Shown here in pieces: positions 63,977-64,000 of a DNA stretch of 64,000 bases. The DNA lies in NCBI RefSeq assembly GCF_900109495.1, contig NZ_FOAA01000001.1, positions 248,001-312,000 on the forward strand, given 5' to 3'. Every line of letters starts with the position of its first letter. Position 1 is the stretch's first letter. A program made the translations under genes and the position numbers. The notes beneath the pieces are model-generated. The model ran no database searches, was not told the origin of the DNA, and was given only the letters and a program-made list of their open reading frames with translations. The stretch comes from Ectothiorhodospira marina (GTDB taxonomy: Bacteria > Pseudomonadota > Gammaproteobacteria > Ectothiorhodospirales > Ectothiorhodospiraceae).

Positions 63977-64000
63977 CCTGGCCCCATCAAGCGCGGCCTC

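Overview
The window reads as one contiguous piece of chromosome from a GC-rich, motile gammaproteobacterium. Gene order closely follows Pseudomonas-type chromosomes (queA-tgt-yajC-secDF, suhB, trmJ-cysE-isc-ndk-rlmN-pilW-rodZ-hisS-yfgM-bamB-der; smc-zipA-ligA). Protein character suggests a Chromatiales/Ectothiorhodospiraceae-like bacterium, but that placement is inference from memory of the families. I see no phage, transposase, CRISPR array or rRNA. Almost all the DNA is housekeeping genes.

Layout. 1-4.5 kb: end of a flagellar operon (flgI end, flgJ, flgK, flgL). 4.5-4.8 kb: a 66-bp tandem repeat array. 4.9-8.7 kb: prfB (with its programmed +1 frameshift), lysS and an aminotransferase. 8.8-14.7 kb: pckA, an Atm1-type ABC exporter, an FGGY sugar kinase set among repeats, and queF. 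14.8-21.5 kb: smc-zipA-ligA. 21.9-24 kb: deaD and tRNA-Leu(CAA). 24-29.5 kb: queA-tgt-yajC-secD-secF. 29.6-38.4 kb: suhB, trmJ, cysE, the complete isc operon iscRSUA-hscBA-fdx-iscX, then ndk. 38.5-46 kb: rlmN-pilW-rodZ-hisS-yfgM-bamB-der, with ispG absent from its usual slot. 46-53.9 kb: a small membrane protein, ygfZ, a GNAT gene, a zapG/yhcB relative with a very long Ala/Pro/Lys tail, ygfX-nfu, and sdhE-sdhBADC. 54-58.7 kb: phosphoglucomutase, a yqiB-like gene and a second, partial isc cluster iscR2-iscS2-iscU2. 58.8-62.8 kb: MoxR-DUF58-transglutaminase operon. 63-64 kb: an AcuI/YhdH oxidoreductase.

The main theme is iron-sulfur biology. Within 26 kb lie a full isc operon, a paralogous iscRSU cluster, an Nfu-type carrier translationally coupled to ygfX, ygfZ, and the Fe-S/flavin enzyme succinate dehydrogenase with its flavinylation factor SdhE. 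Both isc clusters start with an IscR-like binding site over a TTGACT -35 box, so they may be cross-regulated. The second lacks iscA, hscBA and fdx, and presumably borrows them from the first. The other structure that genes do not explain is a family of GC-rich palindromes found at several intergenic sites, in one case amplified into a 66-bp tandem array and in another bracketing the FGGY kinase in inverted orientation.
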